Source: Gymnopilus junonius (lineage: Eukaryota > Basidiomycota > Agaricomycetes > Agaricales > Galerinaceae). Taken from it: DNA of 64,000 nt. A model generated the notes under the pieces. It made no database searches and was not told the DNA's origin. It saw nothing but the letters and a program-made list of their open reading frames with translations. Shown here piece by piece: positions 23,301 to 35,982 of this stretch (position 1 is the stretch's first letter; each line of letters opens with the position of its first letter). Made by a program: the position numbers and the translations under genes. The stretch is taken from positions 124,001 through 188,000 of the forward strand of contig JADNYJ010000045.1 in NCBI GenBank assembly GCA_015501075.1, read 5' to 3'.

Positions 23301-26300
23301 CCTTCTTTGATCCAGTTTCTAATGTTGCTAAGAAATGTGTATTTTCAGTCTTCTTGACGTTCATGGTCCTTCTATGACTATCGACACTGCTTGCAGTGCA
23401 GGCTTGGTCGCCTTTAATCAAGGTATCTGATATCTTTGCGCTCTCTAAACTATACGCTATTTGAACCGATTTCTTTCTTTCTTTCTTTTTTTCAGCTGTG
23501 CAATATCTACAGTCAGGCGAAGGAGAGTCGGCAATCGTTTGTGGTGCTAATACACATACATGGTGCGTCTCTTTCAATTTGGACTTCCCGTTCTTTTCTG
23601 AGTTCCAATTTAAAGGCCTGGCACCCTTGGTTTCTTATCTGCTCAGAAGATGACATCAGTCAACTCTCGTTGTGCTACGTATACAAATATGGCTGATGGG
23701 TAAGATTTAACCTTTTGGTGCTACAACTTACCCCCTGACAGACGTTTGTTCTCTTAGATACGTTCCTGCTGAAGCCGCCGGCGGACTCGTCCTGAAGACA
23801 AAGAGCACTGCATTAAGGGACGGCGACAAAATTCTCGCCGTTATCAAGTCCACAGACGCCAAGAGCGATGGTCGATCTCAAGGTTTGGTTGCCCCTAATG
23901 TGAAGGCGCAAATTGCTATGCAGATTTCTCTCCTCGAGAAAGCTGGTTTTGCTCCTTCTCAAATCGAGTAAGTGTTCAGTGTTAAGTTGGTCTGCATATT
24001 TACTCATTATCTGTCTAGTTTCATTGAAGCCCATGGAACTGGTACTTCCCTGGGCGATCTCATTGAAATCCAAGGTATCAACGAAGTTTTCGAGTCATCT
24101 CATGCACCCGATCGTCCATTGGTAGTCGGCACCGCCAAATCCTGCGTCGGTCATGCTGAGTTAGTCGCTGGACTGGTCGGTGTCGTCAAGGCCCTGGGCA
24201 CATTTGCTGCAGGAACTGTTCCAGGTCTCGTCCAACTCACCCACGACAATATGAACCCATCACTTGATTGCAGCGTGGTTCCACTGCACCTTCCTGTCGA
24301 CACAGTGAACTTGAAGACTGAGAATAATCTGCCATTGCGTGGCTTGATACTGTGAGTCTTGCTTTCTGCTCTGGTTCCTTCTACTAATATATTGGGGCAG
24401 TTCGAATGGCTTTGCAGGATCAATTGCCGGAACAATTCTGGAAGCTCCATCTGAGAGCGTGAAACCTGCCCAGCAGTCGGGATTCCGGAGTCGACGCCCA
24501 TGATGTTCGTTGTCAGCGGTAAAAGTCATGATGCGCTCACTGAGTATCTCCAAAACTATCTCGACTTCTGCTTGAATGCCCCTGCATCTCTTTTCCACTC
24601 CATTTGCTACACCTCTTGCGTCGGCCGCGAACACCATCGTTACCGTTTCGCTTGCATTGCTCACAACATGCAAGACTTGATTGCTCGCATTGAAGATCGT
24701 CTCCAAAATACGTCCCCGCCACCCAGTGGAAATGCTCGTCGGATTCTTTTGGCTTTCCCTGGCCAAGGTTCTCAATATCAAGGCATGGGTCATTACCTCG
24801 CAAACCAGTACTCTGGTTTCAGGAGTATCATCTCGGATGCTGCGAACAAGGCTGCAGCTTTGACTGGCTATCCAATCCTTCCTTACCTTGTCGAGGACTC
24901 AGCTCCTGGACACCTCTCCATCGATCAAAGCGAGGTTGCCCAGGTCTGCATCTTTATCTTCCAGTATGCCATAGCGACATGGCTGGAGACTCTTGGCATC
25001 CATGCACACGCCGTCATGGGCACAGTCTGGGTGAAATTGCAGCTGCAGGTACGGTCTTCATCGTTCATGCTGCTCGGATGATGGTGCTGAATGATCTATA
25101 GTTATTGGTCGTGCTTTCACCTTTGAACTTGGACTGCAGTTTGTTGTGACCCGGGCAAAACTTCTCCGTGCCGATCCTGCCAAGCCGGCGGGCATGGTCG
25201 CTGTTGCTGCCTCTGAAGAACGCGTTGCTACTTATATCGAGAAATTGGCCCTCAAGGATCGCGTGGCGATTGCTGTTTATAACGGCTCAGATGCTATTGT
25301 CGTTTCTGGTGAGCTTAAAGCTGTTGACCAGCTCATGGCCGCTGTCAAGCGCGATGGTCTGAGATCTACCAAGCTGAACATCGACCAAGGTACGTTTACT
25401 TTCTTCTCAAGTTCTTGACCCGGCTTAAACATCACCCAGGCTTCCATAGCCCATCTATAAGTCATGCACTTCCCGCTCTCAAGCTTTGGGTGGATGAGCA
25501 TGAGCATGCTATCCGTCCTCTCGATAAAGCATTCTTTTCCACCCTTCGTGGCATGGAACTTCCAAAAGAAGAACTACTCACTTCTGCTTATTGGGTATGT
25601 TTCCCTAGCCACTTGATGCAGTGCACGCACTAACAGTGAACCAAGGTTGACCACGCCAAGAACGCAGTGAGATTTATTCAAACCGCAAGAGCAGCGCACA
25701 ACGCTTCTTCTATCGACGTTATTGTGGACATTGGACCCCAGCCAACGATTTGGTCGAGCATGCAAACACCTGAGTTTTCTGGGAAATCGCGCCTTGCTAT
25801 GGTTGGCAAGAAAGGGAAAGACCAAGTGGTGGCCATGCTCTCCGCTCTTTCTTCTTTGTTTGAGAAGGGCTTTACCGTTGACTTTGATGTTCTTTTCAAC
25901 CAAATGCCCTACAAGTTTGCAAAGACCGATCTACCAACGTATCCTTTCCAACGTCTCCACAATTATCCTGCTTTCAGGGCAACTCGCAATAACATCTACG
26001 GCGCTGCTCGTCATCAGATCGAATCTGTTGTCCAAGTCAAGTCAGCTCCTCCGAAGTTCGTGGTCGATCAAGCCCTTTGTGACTTCCTCGATTTCCATCG
26101 CATCGAAGGTCGTCGTGTTCTTCCTGGAGCTGCCATGGTCGACTTCTTTGCGAGTTCAGCTTCCTCCAAGACTGTCAAGATTATCCGTTTTCATACACCG
26201 CTCGTCTTGGAGACACCTGAAACCCAAGTCCGCTCTGAGATCGACGAACAGGGCGCATATAAGCTGGTTAAGCAGGACCGGGAGAATACGTTGATTTGCT

Positions 26301-28786
26301 CGGGTTCTATCGCGGAGCAGCCTAATACACGTATCTCCAAGAAGGTGGACCGAGAGCCAGAGGTGATCCCATCGCAGATGATGTCCAAGGCCCAGATATA
26401 CGAGTGCTTCAAGAACGTCCAATTTGGAGAACAGTTCCGTAGCGTTCAGGAAGTCAGAATTTGGTCAGACCACGCTGATGGCGATATCAGAGTGGAAGCC
26501 ACGCAAAACCCTGCTCATGACCGCATCAGGAAGTTGGATGCTTGTCTACACATGTTCGGTGCTATTTCTTCTCGTGTTGCCCCAAAGATGGATGAAACGG
26601 CGGGAGCTTACCTTCCGGCCTCTCTTGAAGACTTCACCCTGCATACATACGACATTCCTTACAACTTCACTTGCCGCTACTACCTTCCCCTCGAAGTCGC
26701 TCGTAATGCCCGTCTCTTGACCGCATCGTTTGAAGTCTTTTCGGATGACGGAACACTGCTTGTTTCTTGCAAGAGATACTCGGTCGCTTGGGTACCACGT
26801 GGCGTTGTTCACAAGGAACAGAAATCGACGACGGTTCTGGAAAATTGGATTCGAAATGACTGGACTCTCAAAGATCTTCCCAACCAGGGAGATGCTTCTG
26901 TTCACGTCTTTGACGAGCTTGTGTACCTTGGAAATGGAAGCACCTCTCGTGTTCTGAACATTCTTTCATCCTCTGCCAAGGACGTGGTATCTGTTGGCCT
27001 GCCAGGACTCACCATGGACGCCATTGCCCAAAAGAGCAATAATGTCAAATCCATCTCGCGGGACCAGCTCGACACTCTTCCATCGATTCTTCGGGGCCAA
27101 GACATGCTGGTTGTATTAGACCTGACAAAGTCAAGCAACCTACCTGGAACAGAGGGTTTTATGGCTCTTCACCTCCAAGTCCTCGCATTTTTGAAGCTCA
27201 TGATTTCCAACAAGCTTCATGTCACAAACTTTGTGACCCTTACTTCCTCATCAACACCTCTGGATGTACTCAAGGATGGCTCCGACCTCTTTGCTGAAAA
27301 TACGGCTCTCACTTTGATTGGATCTGTGGTCCAAGGAATGGTCAGAGTCTTCCGAAGGGAGAGTGGTCTAGACTTCGCAGCTTGGTGCCTTGACCTTCCT
27401 GACACGATTACAACGCCTCAACTCCAAAGCATTCTCCCTCAAGAGATTCAAGCACGATACAGATCGGCCTTTGCAGACACCTTCATCAGCTACCGTAGGA
27501 AAGCCTCAGACCACTTTGTTCTTTCACGTCTTGCCCCTGTTCTTGAAAGGATTGATGAAGTGCCTTCAAGATCGCCTTTTGGAACAACGGTTATAGTAGG
27601 AATGGGAAGTATTGGAATGTCGCTGGCCGCTGCTCTCGCCGAATCTGGTTGTGGTCCTGTCATATTTTTCGGAAGAAGGGCCGAATCGCAAGAACAAGTA
27701 TGTTTAGAACTTCTCTGACACACAGTCTCTGACCCTGTCGTTAGGTTAAGAAGGATCTTGCTGGTTTGCCTGAGAGGGTCAGGAAGCAGTGTCATTACCG
27801 ACAGGTGGACGTCTGCGACAGGGCATCCTTGAAGAAAACCTTGACCGATATCAACATCGCGTATGGTGGCATCAAGAACATTATTCATACCGCTGCGGTC
27901 GTCAAAGATTATACCATCAAAGCCACAAACCCTTCCTCTTTCACCGACGTCCTGCGCCCCAAAGTTGTTGGTTCTTGGAACTTGCATGCTGCGAGTCAAG
28001 AATTGGACCTAGCCTTGGATTCCTTCGTTCTTTGCAGTAGTACTAAGTAAGTCTTCAATTGCTTTCCTTTTTCTCTGCTCAGTCTGATACTGTCTCGCAG
28101 TGTCATCGTCGGAAATCCCGGCCAAATCGCCTACGTCGCAGCAAACTCATTCATGGACTCCCTCGCTGCGTACCGCCACAACTGCGGCTTACCAGGCACT
28201 TCCCTCCAACTAGGTGCTTGGGAGTCCAAGTTGATCGCCAACATCGACATGAACAACAGCTTTGCGCACTTGATGAAGAACGAGGAAGGTTTGCCGTTGA
28301 TCATGAAAGCGATGATGCTGCCTGTCCCTGTGCAGATTATCGCGAGGATGGATACTATCAAGCTCGCTGCTACACCTGCTTGCGCCAAGGATCCATTCTT
28401 TGCTCCTCTTCTTAAGGATTCGACTGCGGTGAAGGCCGGATCCACAAAAGTGGCTGAGGTGAAGCCCAAGGTTTCAAAGGAAGACACCAGGAAAGCCATC
28501 ATCGATATTTTACGCGTCGCTTTGGAGTTACAGGCCGGCGAACAACTTGGTGTGTGGTGTCTCTTTGCTAACTTTCCATTCGACACGACTCTCATGAATA
28601 TTCACCTTCTCTTACAGACTTGGCGGACCCACTCACGGCTTGCGGAGCTGACTCTATCACGTTCGCGCAGTTCAAGGGGCAGGTCCTCAAGAGTTCGAGG
28701 TCGATGTCCCAATGATATACCTTTCGGATACTTACTCGATCGGCGATATAGTCAACTTTGTCTTGGAGAATTATGGTGCTGCATAG
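20364..28786 (+). CDS. hybrid adenylation-polyketide synthase, A-ACP-KS-AT-DH-KR-ACP, with several one-base frame breaks
   Basis: About 2,500 residues in many exons. Domains in order: adenylation/acyl-CoA-ligase-like (20364-22270; GDIYGYVGD, KMSSGENLDPREVE, ITKKGAIFRK); first carrier (Ser in GMDSAMSTS, about 22550); KS (22740-24420; Cys in DTACSAG, His in EAHGTGTS and in GHAE); AT (24500-25950); hot-dog DH (His in HRIEGRRVLPG, about 26095); KR (about 27580-28330); second carrier (Ser in GADSITF, about 28655). It would activate an acyl or amino starter and extend it with malonyl units, with ketoreduction and dehydration. There is no thioesterase, ER or methyltransferase. Frame breaks occur near 20454, about 20795 (exon junction), 21011, 21190, 24480, 25018 (inside the AT active-site GHSLGE motif) and 28688. 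All three KS active-site residues lie in clean frame. Either the gene is recently disabled or the assembly has dropped bases. Confidence 0.8.
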
Positions 28787-29685
28787 AGGTTTATTAGGTG
28801 GACATGGCGGTTGTGTTTCTGTGTACTTTTATCTGCCTTTATTTTTTCATGTCGTATATTTGATACCCCTCTATCTTCATTGCTGTTCCTCATTTGGTGT
28901 TCGACTTATCACTGAGAGAAAGCCACCTCAATGAGGAGAATTTGATCTCCATTAGATGATTAGCCCTCGGCGTTTGCGTACATAATCTAGTATGATAACA
29001 GACTGCCAGGGTTGGCTGTGATATCGCTAGAAACAAAGGAAAAGAGTGACACACCGTCTCTGACCCGGAAACGGCATTGATACTCATTTCACGACGAGGA
29101 TTACAATAAGAGTGTTTCTGCCCTCATCCAAAGTAGAGTCCAGACAATAGCGCCACTCAGCGATGCCCTCAGTTCTGAATTTGTTCGAATACTGAATTTG
29201 TACCTTGCCTTAAATTTTGGTTGACCCAAGTACACCAACTCCTAGGCATAACGGACATATTAGCAAAGTGTGTGTGTGATACATTTAGAAAGACTCACGG
29301 GCCGCCGTTGAGCTTCCAAAGATCAGTGAATTGTTAACTCTCAAAAACTCTGAAATCCTGGCATGATACAGATCTGTGTCGCGGAATTAGACGCATGCAA
29401 GAGCAGACCAGCCAGAATCGGTGAGTATAGAATGTACCAGAGGTATCTTTGAAAGAGAAAAGCGGTCTAAAACCACCTTGAGGGCCGGTGAAAAGACCTC
29501 GTATAAAAATCGGGCGCTAACGAGTCTATTGTGAAATTTCATTCTGGAATGCCATTCGACTACGTGACTCAGGGCTCCATCTAATAAGGATCTGAACTGC
29601 GGATAGTCATATTGTAGGCTGAAGTTCAGAAAGCTAGATAGTAGTGATTGTACAGGAGAGTCACTTCGGGAGAACGCCGAACTAT
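28787..29685. other. intergenic, convergent gap
   Basis: This lies between two convergent genes. A 100-codon minus frame (29387-29689) starts beside the DUF4139 stop but has no recognised family, so I do not call it. Confidence 0.35.
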
Positions 29686-31642
29686 TCATAAACCATAAAT
29701 TTGCGTCTTCTGCGATGTCGTCACCTCGTACTCAAGGACCAAGTTGACTGTGCCGTGCACTGGGACAGAACAGACCCAATCGAATAGACCCGTGCGTCCC
29801 AACGCCAACGCATCGCAGGCAGGTAGATCGGCCCCATGCCACTGTGCAACGACTTTCTCGGAAACCTTGACTGGCTGAGATGTCGTTGACGCTTTGCTCG
29901 GCTGGCCTTGGCTAATGGTAGGTGATGCCGGAATTATCAGAGCAGGTTTCACGACGTTCACGGTGATATTTGCGTCTTGCGAGACTGGAATGCGGTCTGT
30001 GATTTTGACTGCGGATACATCTACGGACTTCGTATTATTGACTGTGATGCGCTGAGAGTAGGAATGTTTGATGAGTTTGTTGTAAAATCCAGTCTCTCCA
30101 ACCATCTTGGTCTCAGGGTGATAGGTAACACGAATGGAAGGGTCGACCCTAGTACACGAAAGTTCAAGTGGATTGAAAGAAAATAGTACTTTGAGAATTA
30201 CTTACCCCAGCGGACATTCGAAAACTTCACCAGGGCTCACATTTGGAATCGAGGACCTGGATATGAAGCTCTGATCAACATATACATTGCTTGATCCAGA
30301 AATAAAAGTATAATCCGACGAGTTGGTGATTTTTGCCTGCCGAAGGGAGATAGCAATGAGCATGCAATGAAGAGTAGTAAATAACCATAATCGTACCTCC
30401 AAATGAACACGGGGGTTAACCCGGGGTACAGACACCCAGGTCATTTTCGCAGGCAGTTCAAGAAGAGCGATAGTGACCTCGTGTTCCCCTTCATCACTGG
30501 GTATCGTAGTCAGACCTGGAATTCGGAAGGTCGCATTGACATGGCCTTGCGAAGTGACATATGCTGTTTCTGCTTCGACATAGTCTAAATCATCTTCGTC
30601 GGGCAATATTCTCCGATGACGTTTTGTACCCCCTTGTCCAAGGCCGCGACCAGTTGGTTTGGTATGGCTGATATTCCATTGATCAAGAGCAGGAATGTCT
30701 AACCCGAATGTGGGTTGAGCGGTCTCCAAGGAGATCGGCGCATTCGTCCAAATCTAATGCATGGTGTATATAAGAACATGGAGTAATGCACGAATAAATA
30801 CAATCTTACCTCGCCTGTTTGTTGGCTGATGGCTGCCTTATAGGTAACCTTCACGACTGCATCTTCATCCTGCAGGCCGACTCGGATATCGTACTTTGCT
30901 TCCCAACTTGCATGCGATACGGCTGAATATTATTTCTTCAGGCCTTTTGTTAGGACGAAGAGTAGCATTAACGGTCGCACCATAAATCAAATTGATTCCA
31001 AGTTCAGCAGCCTCCATGGCGACGAGGTCTATAATAACTTGAGTCCGGAGTTTTCTGTTTCCCACCACTGACTCTAGCCTTTTAGTCTCGTTCACAATTT
31101 GGTCGTTGACCAGCTTGAGCTCCTTCTCCAAGTCGTGAACTTTGCCATCCCACTTTTCTTCGGTGGTATCGTATACATCCATGGCTTCTCCCAGTTTGGA
31201 AACATCAAGATGCTCGATAGAGATATTGTCCATATAACTGTCTATTACATTGATTGCTTTCTTGCAGCGATCCAACGCATTCTGCACTTTATCTTTTTTG
31301 TCGCGGAGTTCTTCCATGAGAGGCGACGTCCTGTCAGGTTGCTGCATATCGACTTTCGAAGCGGTTACACCCTGAATTATGGCAGGGCCTTTACCTTCGA
31401 CCCTAATATATATCTCGGTGAGTGTCGTGACAAGACACCCTTTAGGGCACACGGTACCTAATAGAATCGTGGTCGACAACATTGGGTAAACAGGAGATCG
31501 TCAATTTCGTTTGACCAGCGGGAAAAACGGCCACATATCCTCGTGTAACCTGAGCACGATCCGTATAGAGGCTGATATTAGTAATGGTGCTGTCGGTGGT
31601 TGAGTCGATGGTGAGGGCGTGAACAGCGGTGTCGGGTTGCAT
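29686..31642 (-). CDS. DUF4139 protein, mucoidy inhibitor A (MuiA)-like
   Basis: Five exons on the minus strand (31458-31642, 30810-31402, 30397-30753, 30206-30336, 29686-30148) give about 576 residues. The N-terminus (NISLYTDRAQVTRGY...PNVVDHDSIR) is the DUF4140-like beta domain. A coiled coil follows (residues about 85-190). The C-terminal DUF4139 region begins near GASW-type residues (SHASWEAKYDIRVGLQDED) and ends with FDWVCSVPVHGTVNLVLEYE. The family occurs from bacteria to fungi and its molecular role is unknown. A one-base break near 30920 shifts the frame just before the DUF4139 domain, although both sides are strongly conserved. ATG 31642 is preceded by a TTATAA element about 60 bases upstream. 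Confidence 0.8.
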
Positions 31643-31698
31643 ATCGGGGTGCAGATGATGGTGGTAAGAGAGGGAGATGGGACAGCAGTCAAGAGCGC

Positions 31699-31706
31699 CT
31701 TATAAG
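31699..31706 (-). promoter_or_regulatory. TATA-like element of the DUF4139 gene
   Basis: A palindromic CTTATAAG lies about 60 bases upstream of ATG 31642 on the minus strand. Position and sequence suit a core promoter; this is otherwise unproven. Confidence 0.3.
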
Positions 31707-32530
31707 GTCCGGGGGCGGAGACCGTGGAAATTCTCAGCCCTTGATGAGATTGGCCTGCGTTGACATTTGAGCAAACGCGTATTGGAGGCATGTAGCATCA
31801 CGTGAACCTAGTAGAGAGTCACATGGATCCAAGATGAGGCGCGCTTTCGAAATGCGAGTGAACGGCTGATGCCAGGTACAGGGATTAAGTAGATTGCGGT
31901 GAATGAACCTCGAGATGTCTATCGCACGCTCAATTGTGGAAACTCTGGCCCAACGTTTCCGTGCGGTTATGAGATATTGTCTTGCCCAGCTCCAGCAATT
32001 TCAAGCAACACCTGTGAAGAGGGAAGATTGAAGCAAGAGCTCATAGCAGAAATCAAGGAAAACTGGCGTCGCATGGAAAATGATGTCGGCGTATTCGGTG
32101 GAATAAGGTGCACATAGGACTTGAGTTCAGCTTCTAGGATGTGGTCCTTGACGAAAAATTTTTGATTTTATCCTAGCACCTTCAATTCGTACGCGTGTTT
32201 CCAGTGTCAACTGCATTCAAACATTCTAAAGGATGAAGAAGGCTTAGAGCAGTCTCTGTAATATAGGTCTGAAGACTTTTGGGAAGATGAGTTTCGGGCT
32301 ATAAGCTCAGCTTCTATGGTGTTTATGGTTCCAAGTCGATGTGAAAGACGGTGAAGGGCAAGTTAAGGGCAAGATGCTGCCCGGCCGCCAGCGACTCACA
32401 TTTCGAACTCCGATTCTCACTTACCCACGGATCACCAGTGCCCCCACACAAATTGAAAGGAGCCTAACTCTGCTGCTTTCATCACTCCGGTCCACATGTA
32501 CAGCGCCAGGTTGAAGCCTAGATATATGTA
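31707..32530. other. divergent intergenic region
   Basis: This separates the divergent DUF4139 and APH genes and probably holds both promoters. A 72-codon frame at 31899-32117 is unsupported. Confidence 0.35.
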
Positions 32531-33511
32531 ATGCATACCGACTCTGGGACTACCTCGAATGGCGCCAGCGTTGAACCCAAGTGAGTGATTAAGCTCCAAG
32601 GCTTCTCCTCATTTTGTATTATTGTACTAATTTCATCAAGGTCGCATGCTTCACCCCAAGATGTTGCCAAAGACCTCGAAAACTTACCTAACACGTTGAC
32701 TGTTCGCCACCTTCATAGCCTCGAACTGGCGCTCCACAAGCTGCGGTTAAAAATTCGATATCTGAGGCGTTCCAAATACAAGTTCTTAGGTTTTAGTGCT
32801 TTTCGGCTCGACAGAACTCGGTTGATAAAGCACGGTAGGCGCGTTCGGCTGACAGAGGCCATTACGATGGATTTTATTCGGAGAAATACCAATATACCTG
32901 TCCCTCGCGTCCTCGACGTTTTCAAATATGATGGAATGACTCACATCTTGCAAGAATTTATTGACGGTGATCTCCTGGTGGATATTTGGTCTACTCTGGA
33001 TTTGGACGCACGCCAGCAGTGCATGCAGCAGCTAAAGGGATATCTTGATGAATTACGTTCCCTTTCCCCTCCACACCCAGGCAGAGTGGAGGCCGTTGAT
33101 GGTGGTTGCTGTCTCGACGATAAAATTTGGGCTGGGGGCTGGGGACCCTTTGATAATGTCGACGACTTCAACAATTTTTTTGGATATGACGTGTTTTGTA
33201 GCGACCCTATACGATACCCCCAGATACAGGAACCTCTCAGGAAGATTGCTGGTCGCAAATGGAAGACAGTCTTTTCGCATGGAGACCTTGGTCCACATAA
33301 TATCCTTTGGAAGAACGGCCGAATTGTAGCAATAATTGATTGGGAATGTGCGGGGTGGCTTCCTGAATACTGGGACTACACACGATCCTACTTCGGGAGT
33401 ATTCGATTTTCCCCGGGGTGGTGGGAAATGTTTCAAGAGATTGCTGTTCAGTATCCTGACGAACTTGAGGTGGAAAATTGTATTCCTCTATATGTGACTC
33501 GTCTCTTCTAG
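32531..33511 (+). CDS. APH/choline-kinase-fold phosphotransferase-like protein
   Basis: Exon 1 (32531-32580) splices over a 60-base intron to exon 2 (32641-33511), giving 306 residues. The fold is recognised by the small-lobe region (RLTEAITMDFIRRNTNIPVP), the hinge-like HILQEFIDGDLL, the catalytic loop FSHGDLGPHNILW (Asp base and Asn) and the metal-binding Asp in VAIIDWECAGW. The Pfam APH family covers aminoglycoside kinases and many fungal enzymes of unknown substrate. Fungal members of this short type are common and need not confer resistance. The reading frame is clean. A decayed paralogue lies downstream at 35011-35982 in the same orientation, so the pair is a tandem duplication. Confidence 0.85.
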
Positions 33512-33908
33512 ACTAGCTCTGTCATTCTGGCAGTCTTACCGTCAACGACTTAACCAGCCGAATTTCAAGCGAAAAGGTACAACTGGGCTCTGGTGTCCCT
33601 TCAAAGACAGGCTTCGAAGAGCTTACTCAGTCAGCTCTACCCTAAGTGATGCCGTTGTTCTTGTATATCCACCCTTTCGCTGACTCGTTCATCATATTAC
33701 CACAGTGCCTCGTGTTCTTCTTCTGCTGTGCAACTGTGACTCAATTGCAATTCCCTTGTAATATAAAATGATGTACCTCACTTGAAACAATTCCGACCCC
33801 TCTCCCCTTTCCTCTGACCTCGTCGCATCCTGCTTCGGTAAGGCCATGTTTTATTAAACTTTAAATTTTACATAAATCGATTCAATTACCAGAACTTTTG
33901 TTATCGCA

Positions 33909-34530
33909 ATGCCTCTCAACTTGTTCAACGCCGATGGCAACAAACGACGTCTATACATGGCTTTGTTTCATAGACGAGCATCCGAGATAAATTCGATGCG
34001 TTGGCATACAGCTTTGGTGGTAATGCCGAAGACCCCAGAAGGGTCTGTTAAGGACGCTACTTTATTTCATATAGTCGACAAGATCGATGGAGAAACAAAG
34101 AAGGTAATCTGGTGTTTCGATGGGCCTCAAGCTATCTACGCACGTTCCCACTCTCTCGCCGGTCTCGTCTTCATCGGAAAGCTTAAGAAAGATGTTTCCG
34201 ACGAGTATCTTCATCAAATACTGAACAGAGTACCTAACCTTCACTACGTCGAGGAAAACCCTAATTGGAGATGCCGCCATTGGGTCTGGGATGCCTTGCC
34301 TGTGAGTCGCTTGTTCAGTCATTCATTGTTTGTCATTAACTTGAAGTCCCTTGTCTTCACGATAGCTTTTAGTTGGGGAAGGTGTCGTGGATAAGGTCGA
34401 AAATATTTCTGTTTCAGGACAGATCCTCTGGGACAAACTTGTCGTGCTCATAGAAACTTACGCCAGCCGTCGTGGCTACATTCCTTGCTGTGACTCGGAA
34501 GGGGTAGAAATTGACATTGGATTTAATTGA
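33909..34530 (+). CDS. small fungal protein of unknown function
   Basis: Exons 33909-34301 and 34366-34530 give 185 residues with a clean frame and a canonical 64-base intron. Visible conserved-looking parts are LYMALFHRRAS near the start, WHTALVVMPKTP, SLAGLVFIGKL and NWRCRHWVWDALP, ending in a short helix and a Cys pair (PCCDSEGVE). The pattern resembles small Agaricomycete families that occur in many copies (possibly DUF6914-like), but I cannot assign one with certainty. No signal peptide or membrane segment is seen. The function is unknown. Confidence 0.65.
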
Positions 34531-35010
34531 AATTATAAATGTATTACACTCTGGCCGTATTTTGTTTGCGGTGCTGTCTAACTACATACAAACCTGGAGG
34601 CGTCAATAAATATATATACGTATAATAATTTATATCTACCCTGAGGGTCTTTGCTATTTGCTTTCGTCAGTTTTTATATGGCGGGTCATCGCTTCAGGTT
34701 GTAATTACTACCTATGAATCCCATTGCATAGCCTACTCCTTATGTCTAAAGTCTGAGTTACGATACTCTAGAATACATAGCAAAGCATGGTACCTTTTCC
34801 CGACCTTTTTCGCCTTCCAAGGCGGCCCAGTAACTGGTTAGTTTAAAGTTTAAGCTCCGACAAAATTTGCCGAGATCGACGCTATCCTGCGTACTGTCAC
34901 GCGCCAGAGTTCAGTTTTCTCCCGATTACAGCCTCAGTCTATCTGCTTCTCCACTTCTTTCTCATAGCAGACCCGGTCTTGCTCTCCCAGGCTAGCAATT
35001 TACTTTATTC
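34531..35010. other. intergenic, no gene seen
   Basis: AT-rich at first (TATATATACGTATAATAATT around 34608). I see no RNA gene or repeat. Confidence 0.35.
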
Positions 35011-35982
35011 ATGTCGAAATTTTCAATGACTGTTCCAGAGCTAACGATGATTCCAAGTAAGTAAGTGACGCACCTATCAGGATGTAGGTTATTCTCACCG
35101 ATCTACGAGGTTCAGTGTTTCTGAAGGTCTGAAGAACCGCTATAATGCACTGCTTATAGGGCCTGTCCAGACTCGCACTCTGAGCGTTCGCCACCTTCCC
35201 AGTCTTGACCTGGCGTTTTACAAGCTCAAGCTTAAATTGCGAGCATTTAAACGCTCCAAATACAAGTCCTTTGGTTTCTGTGTATGTGCGTTTCGGCTTG
35301 ATGACACTTGCGTGGTCAAGCATGGCGGGCGTGCTTGACTGACAGAGGCCCTTACAATGGAGTTCATTCGCAAAATGCGAGTATTCCCGTTCCTCACGTC
35401 TTTGACGTTTTCGAATACAAAAAATCGGTCAACATACTGGAAGAAATCATTGCAGGAGATCTCTTGGTGAATGTCCGGTCAAGTCTGGACTTAGAAGCTC
35501 AACTCCGATGTATGCAACCGAGTTGCGTTCACTTTCTCCTCCCCACCCAGGGCGAGTGGAAGCTGTGGACGGCACGTGCTGTCAAGACGACAAGGTCTGG
35601 ACTGCGGGTACCGGTCCCTTTGATAATATTGGCGACTTCAACAAATTGTTGAGCTACGACTTGTTCGATAGTGACGCAAGCTGCTATGCCGAAATCCAAG
35701 AGCCTCTCAAAAGAATTGCAGGGGCGCAAATGGCGAACTGTCTTCTCTCATGGTGATTTGGGCCCACATAACATTATTTGGAAAGACGGGCTCATTGTTT
35801 CCATTATTGATGGGGAGTGTGCCAGGTGGTACCCTGAATACTGGGAGTACACGAGGTCTTACTTCGGAAGTCTTCATTCTTCACCTGGTTTTTGGGAAAT
35901 GTTCCAAGAAATCGCTGTTCAATATCCTGATAAACTAGAGGTGGATAAATGGGTCCCTTCATACGTGACTCGATTTTTCTAG
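35011..35982 (+). pseudogene. decayed APH-fold paralogue
   Basis: This is a clear relative of 32531-33511. Retained pieces are LTVRHLPSLDLAFYKLKLKL, IPVPHVFDVFEY, ELRSLSPPHPGRVEAVDGTC, VFSHGDLGPHNIIW and the C-terminal YVTRFF end. It has an in-frame TGA near 35337 (GGRA, stop, LTEA), a lost A in a homopolymer near 35375, a deletion of about 20 bases near 35515, a frame change near 35725, and Trp to Gly next to the metal-binding Asp (IIDGEC instead of IIDWEC). Confidence 0.85.

Noticed and set aside
29387..29689. 100-codon frame next to the DUF4139 stop
   Set aside because: No family signature and no promoter; its start overlaps the preceding gene by chance.
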